Source: Propionibacterium sp.
GTDB taxonomy: Bacteria; Actinomycetota; Actinomycetes; Propionibacteriales; Propionibacteriaceae
Length of the DNA stretch: 64,000 bases
Direction of reading: 5' to 3'
Assembly (NCBI GenBank): GCA_012517405.1
Contig: JAAYVB010000030.1
Coordinates: forward strand, 1-64,000
In this document: positions 17,464-29,916 of the stretch, one piece after another
Layout of the letters: each line of letters starts with the position of its first letter
Numbering within the stretch: the stretch's first letter is position 1
The notes under the pieces: generated by a model
The model's database searches: none
What the model was told of the DNA's origin: nothing
The model's input: only the letters and a program-made list of their open reading frames with translations
Translations under genes and position numbers: made by a program

Positions 17464-18120
17464 TCACGAATGTGCGCCGGCCAGAATCTGGGCCGATGCC
17501 GAGCAGCCGATCCGGGTGGCACCCGCCTCGATCATCGCGATCGCCGTGGCATAGTCGCGGATTCCGCCGGAGGCCTTGATGCCCAGGCGTCCGCCCACCG
17601 TCCGGGCCATCAACCGCACCGCATGGATGCTCGCGCCACCTGCCGGATCGAAACCGGTGGACGTCTTGACGAAGTCCGCGCCGGCCTCCTCGGCGGCCTG
17701 GCAGGCCACCACGAGTTGATCGTCACTGAGCCGGGCCGATTCGACGATCACCTTGAGCACTCCGGGAATCTCGCGCTTCACCGCAGCAATCTCGGCGATC
17801 AGGTCGTCGTCGCGTCCGGCCTTCAGCAGGCCGATGTCGATCACCATGTCGACCTCGTCGGCACCCGCGGCCACCGCCTGACGCGCCTCGGCCGCCTTGA
17901 CGTGGGCGGTGTGCTTGCCGGACGGGAAGCCGCAGACCGTCGCCAGCCTCAGCTGGCCCAAGTCGATATCGAGCGGGATCATGTTGGGCGAGACGCACAG
18001 CGCAAAGACCCCGAGCCGCACTGCCTCGGCCGCCGCCCGCCGTACGTCGTCGGCGGTCGCATCGGTCTTCAGCAGCGTGTGATCGAGGTAGTGGGCCAGG
18101 TCGGCGCGAGTCGGTTCCAT
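17464..18120 (-). CDS. deoC: Deoxyribose-phosphate aldolase
   Basis: Cleaves 2-deoxyribose 5-phosphate to glyceraldehyde 3-phosphate and acetaldehyde in deoxynucleoside catabolism. The 218-residue barrel has [12 protein letters not shown] at the N-terminus, [20 protein letters not shown] with the Schiff-base lysine, and [10 protein letters not shown] with the second lysine. Start at ATG 18120, 20 bp after the histidine kinase gene on the same strand; a start at 18144 would overlap that gene. Confidence 0.96.
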   Translation of the reverse strand: MEPTRADLAHYLDHTLLKTDATADDVRRAAAEAVRLGVFALCVSPNMIPLDIDLGQLRLATVCGFPSGKHTAHVKAAEARQAVAAGADEVDMVIDIGLLKAGRDDDLIAEIAAVKREIPGVLKVIVESARLSDDQLVVACQAAEEAGADFVKTSTGFDPAGGASIHAVRLMARTVGGRLGIKASGGIRDYATAIAMIEAGATRIGCSASAQILAGAHS

Positions 18121-18140
18121 GACCCTACTTTGGCCCAAGA

Positions 18141-19655
18141 TCACGCGGTCGGCTGCGAATCCGACGGCTCGGCTGTCGTTGTCAGGGGCAGCCGGACGAT
18201 GAACCGGGAGTAGCCGGGCTCGGTCTCGGTAGCCGGCCGGGACTCGACCTCCACGCGGCCGCCATGGGCAGTCGCCACGGCGGCGACGATCGCCAGGCCC
18301 AGCCCGGTGGAGCCCTCGGCGTCGTGTGCGCGGGCCGCGTCGGCCTTGGTGAACCGTTCGAAGATCTGTCCGGTGAGCGCGGGCGGGATGCCGGGCCCGT
18401 TGTCGGCCACCTCGATGCGGGCCCAGCCGTCATCGGCGCTGACCGAGGTCGTCACCGTCGTCCCGGCGGGGGTGTGCTTGCGGGCGTTGCCCAGCAGATT
18501 GACCATCACCTGCTGCACCTGTCCGGCATCACCCGAGATCATGACCGGCTCATCGGGCACCTGGACCCGCCAGTGGTGATCGGGGCCGGCGGCCCGTGCA
18601 TCACTGACCGCGTTCAGGGTCACCTCGCTGAGATCGACCTGGTCGCGGGCAGCTGCCGGATCGTTGTCGAGTCGGGCCAGCAGCAGCATCTGCTCCACCA
18701 GCCGGCTCATCCGCTGCGATTCGGATTCGATGCGCCCAAGCGCGAAAACGGTATCGGCGGGCAACTCCTCACGCCCGCGCCGGGTCAGCTCCGCATAGCC
18801 GCGAATCGACGCGAGCGGATTGCGCAGTTCGTGGCTGGCGTCGGCGACGAACTGGCGCACCTTGGTCTCGGAGGCCTGCCTGGCCTGCAGCGAGGTCTCG
18901 ACATTGTCGAGCATCGAGTTGAAGGCGGCGCTCACGCGTCCGACCTCGCTCTGCTCGGCGGCTTGCGAGCGGGGCACCCGCACATCGATGGCGACCTCGC
19001 CGGATTCCAGTGGCAGCGCCGCGACCTGCGTCGCGGTGTCGGCCAGACGAGTCAGCGGACGCAGCGAGTTCTTCACAACGACCGTCGAGATTCCGGCAGC
19101 GGCAGCGGCTGCCAGGATGATCAGGCCGAGTTCGATCCACAACATGGACGCGACGATCGCATCATTGGCTGCGGTGGGAGCGGCCACCGCCATCGTGGTC
19201 GTCCCGGTGCTGCCGGTGCTTGTCACGGCGACCGCCTGATACCTGCCGAGTCCTTCTATCCGGACTGACCGCACGATACCGTCCCGCGGCAGATCGAGCA
19301 GCACCTCCAGCTGTCCGGCGTCGGGGATGGTGCTGCCGTACTCCCAGATGATCGAACTGCGCACCACCCCGGACGAGGAGATCGCCAGCGAGATGCTGCC
19401 GACCGGCAGACCTCCCAGCCGCAGCCCACCGCCGTCCGTCGGGTCGAACCGATTCTGAGCGTCGGGGCCTTGCGGGCGGTTCTCCGTCGCATTGATCGCG
19501 TAGAGCAACTGCTGATCGAGTTTGGTGGTGAGGATGCGCGAGACCAGCAGGGCTGAGCAGGCGGACAACAGGATGCAGACCACGGTGACGATCAGCGTGA
19601 TCCGGACGACCAGTTGTCGTTTGAGTGTCTGGTTAGCCCGCCGGCTTGAGGACAT
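18141..19655 (-). CDS. Two-component sensor histidine kinase (HAMP, class I)
   Basis: A 504-residue membrane kinase: transmembrane helix about 14-36, extracytoplasmic sensor 37-167, second helix about 168-193, HAMP 194-262, HisKA with [17 protein letters not shown] (H275 phosphorylated) and a complete HATPase ([33 protein letters not shown]). The order and overlap with the OmpR-type regulator (23 bases) resemble the MprAB/TcrXY/CseBC kinds in actinobacteria. The signal cannot be predicted. Confidence 0.94.
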   Translation of the reverse strand: MSSSRRANQTLKRQLVVRITLIVTVVCILLSACSALLVSRILTTKLDQQLLYAINATENRPQGPDAQNRFDPTDGGGLRLGGLPVGSISLAISSSGVVRSSIIWEYGSTIPDAGQLEVLLDLPRDGIVRSVRIEGLGRYQAVAVTSTGSTGTTTMAVAAPTAANDAIVASMLWIELGLIILAAAAAAGISTVVVKNSLRPLTRLADTATQVAALPLESGEVAIDVRVPRSQAAEQSEVGRVSAAFNSMLDNVETSLQARQASETKVRQFVADASHELRNPLASIRGYAELTRRGREELPADTVFALGRIESESQRMSRLVEQMLLLARLDNDPAAARDQVDLSEVTLNAVSDARAAGPDHHWRVQVPDEPVMISGDAGQVQQVMVNLLGNARKHTPAGTTVTTSVSADDGWARIEVADNGPGIPPALTGQIFERFTKADAARAHDAEGSTGLGLAIVAAVATAHGGRVEVESRPATETEPGYSRFIVRLPLTTTAEPSDSQPTA

Positions 19656-20361
19656 ATCCGGCCCCCCGCAAGGTATGGATCATCGGCTGCCTGCCCACAT
19701 CGATCTTCTTGCGCAGGTAGCTGATATACAACTCCACGACGTTGGCCTGTCCACCGAAGTCATAGTTCCAGACCCGGTCGAGAATCTGAGCCTTGGACAG
19801 CACCCGGCGCGGGTTGCGCATCATGAAGCGCAGCAGCTCGAACTCCGTGGCGGTCAGATGAATCGGCTCGCCACCGCGGGAGACCTCGTGGGTGTCCTCG
19901 TCCATGATGAGGTCGCCGACCACCAGCTGGGCGTCCGGACGCCGGGACGCGGCCCCGCTTCGCCGCATCAGGGCCCGCAGCCGCGCAATCACCTCTTCCA
20001 GGCTGAACGGCTTGGTGACGTAGTCGTCGCCGCCGGCGGTCAGCCCGGCGACCCGGTCGGCGACGGCGTCCTTCGCGGTGAGGAAGATGACCGGTACGTC
20101 GGGTTGATCAGCGCGCACCTTGCGCATCACTTCGAGCCCGTCGAAGTCGGGCAGCATCATGTCGAGCACGATCGCGTCGGGCTGGAACTCGCGGGCGGTC
20201 CGCACGGCTTCGCTGCCGGTGCCGGCGGTGCGGGCGTTCCAGCCCTCGTAGCGCAGCGCCATGCTCAACAGTTCGGTCAGGCTGGGTTCATCGTCCACGG
20301 CGAGCACGCGTAATGGCGTGCCGTCGGGACGGGTCAGGTGCTCGGTATTCTGGTTCGCCAT
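19633..20361 (-). CDS. OmpR-family response regulator
   Basis: A 242-residue DNA-binding regulator. Receiver domain: acidic pair in LRVLAVDDEPS, phosphorylation site D67 in AIVLDMMLPDFDG, conserved Thr in VIFLTAKDA and Lys in DYVTKPFS. C-terminal winged helix from about 145 (LTATEFELLRFMMRNPRRVLS, VVELYISYLRKKID). It precedes and overlaps its kinase, so the pair is cotranscribed. Targets unknown. Confidence 0.95.
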   Translation of the reverse strand: MANQNTEHLTRPDGTPLRVLAVDDEPSLTELLSMALRYEGWNARTAGTGSEAVRTAREFQPDAIVLDMMLPDFDGLEVMRKVRADQPDVPVIFLTAKDAVADRVAGLTAGGDDYVTKPFSLEEVIARLRALMRRSGAASRRPDAQLVVGDLIMDEDTHEVSRGGEPIHLTATEFELLRFMMRNPRRVLSKAQILDRVWNYDFGGQANVVELYISYLRKKIDVGRQPMIHTLRGAGYVLKPAG

Positions 20362-20443
20362 GACAGCAGAATGACAGTCTTCGCACAGGTTTGGATGTGG
20401 ATCGGCTGTGGATCAGCTGTGCGTCTTGGCGGGGTGCCGGTTG

Positions 20444-20929
20444 TCAGGGCTGAGTCGATCCCAACTTGGGCTGGTAGAGGTCGCCGTTGTCGGCGGGCCT
20501 CTTGCTGCGGCCGAACAGGAGACTGTCCAGGCCGGTGTAGCTGGCTCCTGCGGCGAGGAAGACGATCCCCAGGCAGGCCAGCGCGAGGTTGTACTCGTAG
20601 CCGCCGTTGTTGATGAACGGGCCGGCCGCCCAGCGCAAGAGGGCGATGATCAGGATATTCTCGAGCGCAACCAGCGCGGCGACCAACCTTGTCAGCAGCC
20701 CGAAGGCGAGGAGGACGCCGCCGATGCCCTCCAGGACGACGGTGCCCCAGGCGATCACCCCGGGGGCGGGGAGGCCGGCTTCGGCGATGCGGGCGATCTG
20801 GGCGTCCATGCCCTCGATCTGCCAACGCGACCAAGCGCGTCCCAGCAGGATCGCGGCGAAGCCCAACCGGGCAATCAGCAGGAGTACGGCTTGGCTCGCG
20901 GTGCCGGCGGCCGAGCGGGTGTTCGACAT
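20444..20929 (-). CDS. DoxX-family membrane protein
   Basis: A 161-residue protein with four hydrophobic helices: LLLIARLGFAAILLGRAW, VVLEGIGGVLLAFGLLTRLVAALVALENI, then the NNGGYEYNLALACLGIVFL segment typical of DoxX proteins. Members sit in the cytoplasmic membrane and have been tied to oxidative-stress and thiol systems in mycobacteria, without a settled reaction. ATG at 20929 is preferred to the longer frame from 21034. Confidence 0.88.
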   Translation of the reverse strand: MSNTRSAAGTASQAVLLLIARLGFAAILLGRAWSRWQIEGMDAQIARIAEAGLPAPGVIAWGTVVLEGIGGVLLAFGLLTRLVAALVALENILIIALLRWAAGPFINNGGYEYNLALACLGIVFLAAGASYTGLDSLLFGRSKRPADNGDLYQPKLGSTQP

Positions 20930-21080
20930 GGCGTTCCCTTCTGCGTGTACATGCGCCACGCTACCTTTTAGGGAGCGCTGCGCCGGGACGCGAGGCCGCT
21001 GATTCACACCCGAACCGCTCGCCGGCGGTTTCAATCGCGAGCGAACCGTCCCGGGCGATCTGAGTCGCGAAGAATCGGGA

Positions 21081-22862
21081 TCAGGGATTCACCGGCGGAA
21101 CGTCGACATTGAGCGCGGCGATCAACGTCGACCAGTCGGCAGTCGGATCCAGCCCGAGTACCCCTGCCCAAGCCGGAACGCACTGCGCCGAGTGGTACTT
21201 GTGGCCGTAGCCAGGGCCGACGCTTCGGCAGACCGGCATGTCCGCGGCGATCTGCCAGAAGGTGATGAACGGCCACCAGGTCATCGCGGCCATCGGCGTC
21301 TTGGTGCCGCGCATCTCGTCCAGCCACTCGGGCTTCTTCCACAGCAGGTCGGTGTTCCACCAGACCACCGGGTCGGTGTCGTTCTGCAGATAGCAGAAGC
21401 GGGGCGCGATCCAGGCATCCAGCGGCCTGCCCCGCGAGTCGATGAGCAGTTCGGCTGGTGAACAGGCGAATCGGATGTGCCGCCCGCGATCGACCACCGG
21501 ACGCACGACGGTGGAGTCGGGGTCGCGGCGGCGCGTCCACTCGGCCTGATTGTCGGTGAACGTCGGGCAGCCGGTCCACACCCCGCCCGCGGCTCGCGAC
21601 AGCATGTCCTCCGGGCTGGCGAAGGTGCCGTTGGAACCGAATGCGCCCAGCGATTCGCCCGCGACGTACAACTGTGGACGATGCTCGAGCGGCAGGGTGG
21701 CCACCCGGTCCTCGATCGCGCCGTACAGCATCCGCGATGCCTGCACGGGGACCTGCTTGCTGCTCAGCATGGTGACCGCCGATGGCAGGCCGGAGTACTG
21801 CATGGCAGCCGTCGCGCAGTCGCCGTGCATCAAGAACTCGAACGACGAGGTGCTCCACTCATTGACGTTGCCGCGCCCGGTGGTGGTGACCACGAGGATC
21901 GCCTTGCGTGTCCAGGCGTTCATGCGGTCGAGCTCGGCCATGACCGCATCGACCACCTGCTGAATGCTGCGACCGTCCATGGACGCGTAGGCGCGGATGG
22001 GCTGCAGTGCGGGCCGGCCCATCACCTCGGCGATCCGGTCGGCCGACGGTCCGCCGCAGGTGAACCGTTTGCCCTGGAGTCCCAGCGAACTCCAGCTTTC
22101 CCTCGAGGCGGGGCTGCCCGAATGCAGCGGGGTCAGCGGCTGATGGACGCCGTTGGGAGTGCGCAGGTCGACCCGTGCCGAAGCGGTGGTGGCCACCCCG
22201 ACGACGGTGCGCATGATCACCTGATCGAAGATGACCAGGATGGTCGTCGTGACGACCAGCGTCGAGACAAGCCGTCCGAGCAACTCCCAGGCGAATCGGT
22301 TGCGCAGATGACCCGAGATGTAGTTGATCGCCCACAGCGTGGCGCGCCACTGGGCGAGCAGTGCAACGAAGATGCCGGCAGCTGCAGCGGTGGACGCCAC
22401 CGCCCAGAACGCGTTGGGGCCGTTCACATGGCTGTAGGCGGCGGTGCGGCGGTGCCAGCGCACCGACCGCAGCGGGATGGCGATCGCCGTGGCCCCCAGG
22501 ATCAGACCCCCGGCGATCTTGCCGCCCTGCCGGATGCCGGGCTTCAGCTTGATCTGGACGCCCACCTTGTCGGCGATCGCACCGACCGTCGAACTGATCA
22601 GCAATCCGGCCTGGTGACCGAACATGGCGCTCAGACCGGCGATGACCCCCTGCCAGTACCAGGGACGCGCCAGCAGGCTGGGTGAGTAGGACGCGGCGTA
22701 GGCGACCCAACCGCCGATGGCCTCCGGTGCGGTCACGGCGCCGAGTTCGTCGGTCCGGGCCGCTGCGGTTTTCCAGCGTGAACCGACGAATCCGGCGAGC
22801 GCGTCGGCCGCGGAATCACCGCGGCGCAACGGGCTCGAGAGATATCTGTTGAGCAAACCCAC
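21081..22862 (-). CDS. Membrane-anchored alpha/beta-hydrolase (Abhydrolase_9 type)
   Basis: A 593-residue protein with four to five N-terminal hydrophobic segments (for example IAGGLILGATAIAIPL, FWAVASTAAAAGIFVALLAQW, VSTLVVTTTILVIFDQVIM up to about residue 225), then a hydrolase domain with YVAGESLGAFG carrying the likely nucleophile serine. The layout, two domains with the conserved CGGPSADRIAEVMG linker, matches the actinobacterial family often called alpha/beta-hydrolase DUF2243-like/Abhydrolase_9. Substrate unknown; surface lipid or cell-wall ester is a guess. Start codon is GTG at 22862. Confidence 0.8.
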   Translation of the reverse strand: MGLLNRYLSSPLRRGDSAADALAGFVGSRWKTAAARTDELGAVTAPEAIGGWVAYAASYSPSLLARPWYWQGVIAGLSAMFGHQAGLLISSTVGAIADKVGVQIKLKPGIRQGGKIAGGLILGATAIAIPLRSVRWHRRTAAYSHVNGPNAFWAVASTAAAAGIFVALLAQWRATLWAINYISGHLRNRFAWELLGRLVSTLVVTTTILVIFDQVIMRTVVGVATTASARVDLRTPNGVHQPLTPLHSGSPASRESWSSLGLQGKRFTCGGPSADRIAEVMGRPALQPIRAYASMDGRSIQQVVDAVMAELDRMNAWTRKAILVVTTTGRGNVNEWSTSSFEFLMHGDCATAAMQYSGLPSAVTMLSSKQVPVQASRMLYGAIEDRVATLPLEHRPQLYVAGESLGAFGSNGTFASPEDMLSRAAGGVWTGCPTFTDNQAEWTRRRDPDSTVVRPVVDRGRHIRFACSPAELLIDSRGRPLDAWIAPRFCYLQNDTDPVVWWNTDLLWKKPEWLDEMRGTKTPMAAMTWWPFITFWQIAADMPVCRSVGPGYGHKYHSAQCVPAWAGVLGLDPTADWSTLIAALNVDVPPVNP

Positions 22863-22891
22863 GGGTCGTAAGCCTAGAGGGCTGCAGGCCG

Positions 22892-24478
22892 CTACGACGC
22901 GAGTACCGTCTGCTGGCGGATCAGGTGCTCCCAGGCTGACAGGGCGGCGATGGCGCCGCTACCCTGGGCGACCACGATCTGTTTGTACGGTTCGGTGGAG
23001 CAGTCGCCGGCGGCGTAGATGCCCTCGACAGCGGTCAGTCCGCGACGGTCGGTGACGATCTCCTTGCGGGGCGACAGTTCGAGGGTCCCGGCCAGCCAGT
23101 CGGTGTTGGGCACCAGGCCGATCTGGACGAACACGCCCGACAACGCGAGTTGTCCGGTCTCACCGCTCGCACGATCGCGATACGAGATGCCGGTGACCTG
23201 CTCGCCGTCGCCGAGTACCTCGGTGGTCTGCGCGTTGGTGATGACATCCACGTTGGGCATGGAGTTCAGCTTGTCCATCAGCACCTCGTCGGCCAGGCAC
23301 TGCGGCATGAACTCCAGCACGGTGACGTGGCTGGCCAGCCCGGCCAGATCGATTGCCGCCTCGATGCCGGAATTGCCGCCGCCGATGACGGCGATGTCCT
23401 TGCCCTTGAAGAGCGGACCATCGCAGTGCGGGCAGAAGGTGATCCCCTTGTTGCGGTATTCCTGCTCGCCGGGCACGCCCATCAGGCGCCAGTGGGCTCC
23501 GGTCGCGATGATCACCTCGTGGGCCCGCAGTGCGGCGTCGTCCCCGAACCGCACGGTGTGCAGGCCTCCTGGTTCGGTGGCCGGGATCAGTTCGGTGGCC
23601 ACCCGGGACTTGATGACGTCGATCTCGTAGTTGCCGACGTGGGCTTCGAGTGCCGCCGCGTATTTCGGGCCCTCGGTGTAGGGCACCGAGATGAAGTTCT
23701 CGATGGCCATGGTGTCCAGCACCTGCCCACCGAACCGCTCGCCGACCAGACCGGTGTGAATGCCCTTGCGAGCCAGGTAGATGGCGGCAGCCGCACCGGC
23801 CGGTCCCTGACCCACGACGAGCACCTCATAGGGCGCCCTCTGGTTCAGCTCGGCGGCCTCGCGGCCCGCAGAATCCGCGTCGAGCTTGCGGACGAAATCC
23901 TCGATCGTGGTGCGGCCCTGCCCGAACAGCTCACCGTTCAGGTAGATGGTCGGCACGGCGAGCACATTGCGCTGGGCCACCTCGTCGCCGAACAGCGATC
24001 CCTCGACGGCCGTGTGCTTGATCCGGGGGTTGATCACCGCCATGGTGTTGAGTGCCTGCACCACGGTCGGGCAGTTCTGGCAACTCAGTGACATATAGGT
24101 GGTGAACTCGTAGTCGCCGTCGAGGTTGGCGACCTGGTCGATCAGGGCGGCGTCCTCCTTGACCGGATTGCCGCCCACCTGTAGCAACGCCAGCACCAGC
24201 GAGCTGAACTCGTGGCCCATCGGGATACCCGCGAAGCTGACCGAGATATCGGTGTCCAGCCGGTGGATCGAGAACGATGGACGCCGGGTGTGCGCGTCAT
24301 CGTCGCGCCGGACGTTGATCTTGGATGAAAGCGCGGCGATATCGATCAGCAACTGTTCGAGGTTCGCCGAGGCGTCCCGGTCGTCCAATGACATGACCAG
24401 TTCGATCTCGTGGGTGATGCGGGGCATGAGGGGCTTGAGCTGGGCTGTCAGATTGTGGTCCAGCAGGCGGGTGACCAT
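22892..24478 (-). CDS. ahpF: Alkyl hydroperoxide reductase subunit F
   Basis: NADH-dependent flavoprotein that re-reduces AhpC. The 528-residue chain has the N-terminal double thioredoxin-like module with the redox pair C133/C136 ([12 protein letters not shown]), then a thioredoxin-reductase-like part with [16 protein letters not shown], the FAD-side disulfide C349/C352 in FCPHCDGP, and [14 protein letters not shown] for NADH. Follows ahpC on the same strand with a hairpin in the 96-bp spacer. Confidence 0.96.
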   Translation of the reverse strand: MVTRLLDHNLTAQLKPLMPRITHEIELVMSLDDRDASANLEQLLIDIAALSSKINVRRDDDAHTRRPSFSIHRLDTDISVSFAGIPMGHEFSSLVLALLQVGGNPVKEDAALIDQVANLDGDYEFTTYMSLSCQNCPTVVQALNTMAVINPRIKHTAVEGSLFGDEVAQRNVLAVPTIYLNGELFGQGRTTIEDFVRKLDADSAGREAAELNQRAPYEVLVVGQGPAGAAAAIYLARKGIHTGLVGERFGGQVLDTMAIENFISVPYTEGPKYAAALEAHVGNYEIDVIKSRVATELIPATEPGGLHTVRFGDDAALRAHEVIIATGAHWRLMGVPGEQEYRNKGITFCPHCDGPLFKGKDIAVIGGGNSGIEAAIDLAGLASHVTVLEFMPQCLADEVLMDKLNSMPNVDVITNAQTTEVLGDGEQVTGISYRDRASGETGQLALSGVFVQIGLVPNTDWLAGTLELSPRKEIVTDRRGLTAVEGIYAAGDCSTEPYKQIVVAQGSGAIAALSAWEHLIRQQTVLAS

Positions 24479-24531
24479 GATTCTCCTGAAGCTGTGCGGG
24501 CGATGCGGATTGTGCGAATGGGGCGGCGCTG

Positions 24532-24562
24532 GCTGCCGGGCGAGTGCATTCCGCCCGGCAGC
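24532..24562 (-). terminator. Intercistronic hairpin between ahpC and ahpF
   Basis: GCTGCCGGGCG and CGCCCGGCAGC form an 11-bp perfect stem around a 9-base loop, 12 bases after the ahpC stop. No T run follows. It could partly terminate transcription or protect the ahpC message, which would give more AhpC than AhpF. Confidence 0.6.
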
Positions 24563-24574
24563 TGCTCAGATCGC

Positions 24575-25138
24575 TCAGATCTTGCCGACCAAATCGATGC
24601 TCGGAGTTAGGGTCTCCTCGCCTTCCTCCCACTTGGCGGGGCAGACCTCGCCCGGATGCGCGGCGACGTACTGGGCGGCCTTGACCTTGCGCAGCAGCTC
24701 AGCGGCAGAGCGCCCGATGCCCTCGGCAGTCTGCTCGATGTACTGGATGGTGCCCTGCGGGTCGATCAGGAAAGTCGCACGGTCGGCTTGGCCCGAACCG
24801 AGCCGCTCGACCTCGAAATTGCGGGTCAGCTCCAGGTTCGAATCGCCGAGCATGAAGTACTGCACCTTGCCGACCTCGTCGGAGGCGGCATGCCATGCCT
24901 TGTGCACGAAGTGCGAATCGGTGGACACCGAGTAGACCTCGACGCCCAGGTCCTGCAGCTGGCCGTAGTGCTCGGCCAGATCACCCAGCTCGGTCGGGCA
25001 GACGAACGTGAAGTCACCGGGGTAGAAGAAGAAGATCGCCCAGGTGCCCCGCACGTCGGCTTCGGTCACCTCGACGAATTCGCCCGCGTGGTATGCGTGC
25101 GCGGTGAAGGGCAGAATCTGGGTATTGATCAAAGACAT
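24575..25138 (-). CDS. ahpC: Alkyl hydroperoxide reductase subunit C (peroxiredoxin)
   Basis: Typical 2-Cys peroxiredoxin of 187 residues that reduces peroxides in the cytoplasm. Peroxidatic C47 lies in FVCPTELGDL and the resolving C166 in GEVCPAKWE; FFFYPGDFTF and the C-terminal helix are intact. Promoter must lie in the 268-bp divergent region shared with padR. No OxyR gene is beside it. Confidence 0.97.
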   Translation of the reverse strand: MSLINTQILPFTAHAYHAGEFVEVTEADVRGTWAIFFFYPGDFTFVCPTELGDLAEHYGQLQDLGVEVYSVSTDSHFVHKAWHAASDEVGKVQYFMLGDSNLELTRNFEVERLGSGQADRATFLIDPQGTIQYIEQTAEGIGRSAAELLRKVKAAQYVAAHPGEVCPAKWEEGEETLTPSIDLVGKI

Positions 25139-25323
25139 GAGGTCTGTGCACTCCTGTTCAACGACGTCACTATGCGGACCGCTCGGGTCCCGACGTCTGG
25201 CAACGGCCTATAACGCTTGGCTATTCCCCGAAGGGGTCTCGCTTGCGGCAACATGCTTGCCGTCCGGTGGCCGGATGCCGCTGGGACATGCGGGTGGGGC
25301 TTGTGGCACTGTGGAGACGCACG

Positions 25324-25355
25324 ATGTAGCATCTCGATATGTCGAGCCGATACAT
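25324..25355. promoter_or_regulatory. 32-bp interrupted palindrome between ahpC and padR (candidate PadR operator)
   Basis: The outer arms are ATGTA (25324-25328) and TACAT (25351-25355) and the inner arms CTCGA (25333-25337) and TCGAG (25342-25346); 12 of 16 half-site positions are complementary. PadR-family repressors commonly bind sites with outer ATGT and ACAT arms, and the site lies 52 bp before padR. It may autoregulate padR-ino1. Confidence 0.6.
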
Positions 25356-25406
25356 TGTGGTTCGTTCGAGCGTGAACCTCCAACACAAGGGAAGTGAGGT
25401 GTGCAG

Positions 25407-25952
25407 ATGGCCTTGCGCCAACCGGCCTTGGATCTGGCGATCCTCGGACGACTCTCGCAGGGCCCGTCATATGGGTATGAAGTGCGAAAGCACGTCAATC
25501 TGGTGGTCGGCTACCTGCACAAGGTGTCGTTCGGCTCGCTGTACCCGGCACTCCGCCGGTTGCTGGAGCGAGGTTTCATTTGTGACTGCGGGACCGAGCG
25601 TCCGTTGCTGGTCGGAAGCCGCTCGCGCCGCATCTATCACCTCACGCCCAGTGGGGAGGAGTACCTCGCGCAACAACTGGCTACCACAGATCCCAGCGCA
25701 TGGACCGACGACTTCGGCGTCCAGTTCAGTCTGCTGGGGATGACTGATACTCACAATCGGCTGCGCATTCTGCACGGACGACGTGAGGTCACCGTGTCCC
25801 GGCTCGCGATGATCGATTCTTGGTCACTGTCGGGGTTGGACCATTACTCGCAAGAACTCGTGCGGCATTCTCGCGATGTCGTGGCAGGCGAATTGGCCTG
25901 GCTCGACTCGGTGATCGCCGCCGAGCAATCCGGAATTCAGCAAGGAGAATAG
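25407..25952 (+). CDS. PadR-family transcriptional regulator
   Basis: A 181-residue regulator: N-terminal winged helix LDLAILGRLSQGPSYGYEV and VSFGSLYPALRRLLERGFI, then the helical dimerisation part typical of the long PadR subfamily. The ATG at 25407 with GTGAGGT before it is preferred to a GTG at 25401. The stop codon directly abuts the ino1 start (TAGATG) and the ino1 ribosome-binding site lies inside padR. A PadR gene beside ino1 is also known in mycobacteria, so it probably controls inositol-phosphate synthesis. Confidence 0.93.
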   Translation: MALRQPALDLAILGRLSQGPSYGYEVRKHVNLVVGYLHKVSFGSLYPALRRLLERGFICDCGTERPLLVGSRSRRIYHLTPSGEEYLAQQLATTDPSAWTDDFGVQFSLLGMTDTHNRLRILHGRREVTVSRLAMIDSWSLSGLDHYSQELVRHSRDVVAGELAWLDSVIAAEQSGIQQGE

Positions 25953-27032
25953 ATGAGTAAGATCCGTGTCGCGATCGTCGGGGTGGGCAACTGTGCGTCC
26001 TCCCTGGTGCAGGGCGTCACCTATTACCACGATGCCGATCCCAGTGAGCGCGTGCCCGGCCTGATGCACGTGCAATTCGGGGACTATCACATCAGTGATA
26101 TCGAGTTCGTTGCCGCTTTCGACGTCGATGCGGCGAAGGTCGGGCTTGATCTGGCCGATGCGATCAACGCCAGTGACAACTGCACCATCAAGATCAGCGA
26201 TGTCGCCCCCACCGGCGTGCGAGTGCAGCGCGGCGAAACCCTCGACGGTCTCGGCAAGTACTATCGCGAGACCATCGTCGAATCCGATGAGACCCCGGTC
26301 GATGTCGTCGGTGCGCTCAAGGACGCCAAGGTCGACGTACTGGTCAGCTACCTCCCGGTCGGCTCGGACGAGGCCGACAAGTTCTATGCCCAGTGCGCCA
26401 TTGATGCCGGCTGCGCGTTCGTCAACTGCCTGCCGGTCTTCATCGCCTCCGATCCGTCGTGGGCTGCGAAGTTCTCCGATGCCGGTGTGCCGATCGTGGG
26501 TGACGACATCAAGAGCCAGATTGGCGCGACCATCACCCACCGCGTGCTGGCCAAGCTGTTCGAGGATCGCGGGATCACCATCGACCGCACCTACCAGCTG
26601 AACGTCGGCGGCAACATGGACTTCAAGAACATGCTGGAGCGCGAGCGCCTGGTGTCCAAGAAGATCTCCAAGACGCAGGCCGTCACCAGCAATGTCGAGC
26701 ACCATTTCGATGAGCGCGATATTCACATCGGGCCCTCCGACTATGTCGACTGGCTGGACGACCGCAAGTGGGCCTTCGTCCGCCTGGAGGGCCGCAACTT
26801 CGGTGGCGCACCGGTCAGCCTCGAGTACAAACTCGAGGTCTGGGACTCGCCGAACTCCGCTGGTGTGGTGATCGATGCCATCCGCGCTGCCAAGATCGGC
26901 CTGGACCGCGGCATCGGTGGCCCGCTGCTCTCGCCGTCCAGCTTCTTCATGAAGTCGCCGCCCGAGCAGCGCCACGATGAGGACGCCCAGGAGTCCGTCG
27001 AGGCCTTCATCGCCGGAGAAGTCGAGCGCTGA
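25953..27032 (+). CDS. ino1: Inositol-3-phosphate synthase
   Basis: Converts glucose 6-phosphate to inositol 3-phosphate with NAD, the first step to phosphatidylinositol and mycothiol in actinobacteria. The 359-residue protein starts with [18 protein letters not shown] (Rossmann motif) and contains [43 protein letters not shown] and [10 protein letters not shown], the catalytic lysine region of the short archaeal/actinobacterial type. Preceded by AAGGAGA. Coupled to padR and followed by a terminator hairpin. Confidence 0.96.
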   Translation: MSKIRVAIVGVGNCASSLVQGVTYYHDADPSERVPGLMHVQFGDYHISDIEFVAAFDVDAAKVGLDLADAINASDNCTIKISDVAPTGVRVQRGETLDGLGKYYRETIVESDETPVDVVGALKDAKVDVLVSYLPVGSDEADKFYAQCAIDAGCAFVNCLPVFIASDPSWAAKFSDAGVPIVGDDIKSQIGATITHRVLAKLFEDRGITIDRTYQLNVGGNMDFKNMLERERLVSKKISKTQAVTSNVEHHFDERDIHIGPSDYVDWLDDRKWAFVRLEGRNFGGAPVSLEYKLEVWDSPNSAGVVIDAIRAAKIGLDRGIGGPLLSPSSFFMKSPPEQRHDEDAQESVEAFIAGEVER

Positions 27033-27050
27033 TCCGGCCCGGCCTCACCA

Positions 27051-27116
27051 CAGCGGCCACCGCAAGAAGATCTTGCTGCGCGAATCGCCAGCGGATGCTT
27101 CTTGTGGTGGCCGCTG
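27051..27116 (+). terminator. Terminator-like hairpin after ino1
   Basis: CAGCGGCCACCGCAAGAAG (27051-27069) pairs with CTTCTTGTGGTGGCCGCTG (27098-27116), a 19-bp stem with one G-T pair and a 28-base loop. It starts 19 bp after the ino1 stop. Confidence 0.65.
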
Positions 27117-27149
27117 CGTTCGTTGCGGAATAGCCGCGCCGTCATCAGA

Positions 27150-27178
27150 GTTGAGTGACGTAGACTCAAGTCTGAAAT
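27150..27178 (+). promoter_or_regulatory. HspR-binding HAIR element over the clpB promoter
   Basis: TTGAGT-GACGTAG-ACTCAAG (27151-27170) matches the HAIR consensus CTTGAGT-N7-ACTCAAG except for the first base (G). It overlaps a -35-like TTGAGT with TGAAAT (27173-27178) as a -10 box 16 bp further on, 22 bp before the clpB start. HspR represses dnaK and clpB in actinobacteria until heat shock. Confidence 0.85.
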
Positions 27179-27200
27179 ACCCCTACTACGCGGAGACCTG

Positions 27201-29783
<2,583 letters not shown>

Positions 29784-29811
29784 GGGTCAGCTGCACCCTA
29801 AGAGCCAGTTG

Positions 29812-29862
29812 CAGATCGGCAAGGCGGAGCCTTGCATCATCGGGTCTTGTTGTGCCGATCTG
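29812..29862. terminator. Bidirectional hairpin between clpB and the NarL-type kinase
   Basis: CAGATCGGCA (29812-29821) pairs with TGCCGATCTG (29853-29862), and inside it CAAGGC-GGA-GCCTTG (29820-29834) can form an alternative stem. The two genes converge here, so a shared terminator is likely. Confidence 0.55.
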
Positions 29863-29916
29863 GAAGAGGATCGGCTCGAAGCGGTAGCCAGTCGTTGAAA
29901 ATGTCGCAGATGGACG

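Noticed and set aside
21477..22685. 402-codon plus-strand frame opposite the membrane hydrolase
   Set aside because: His/Gly/Arg-rich shadow frame with no motifs.
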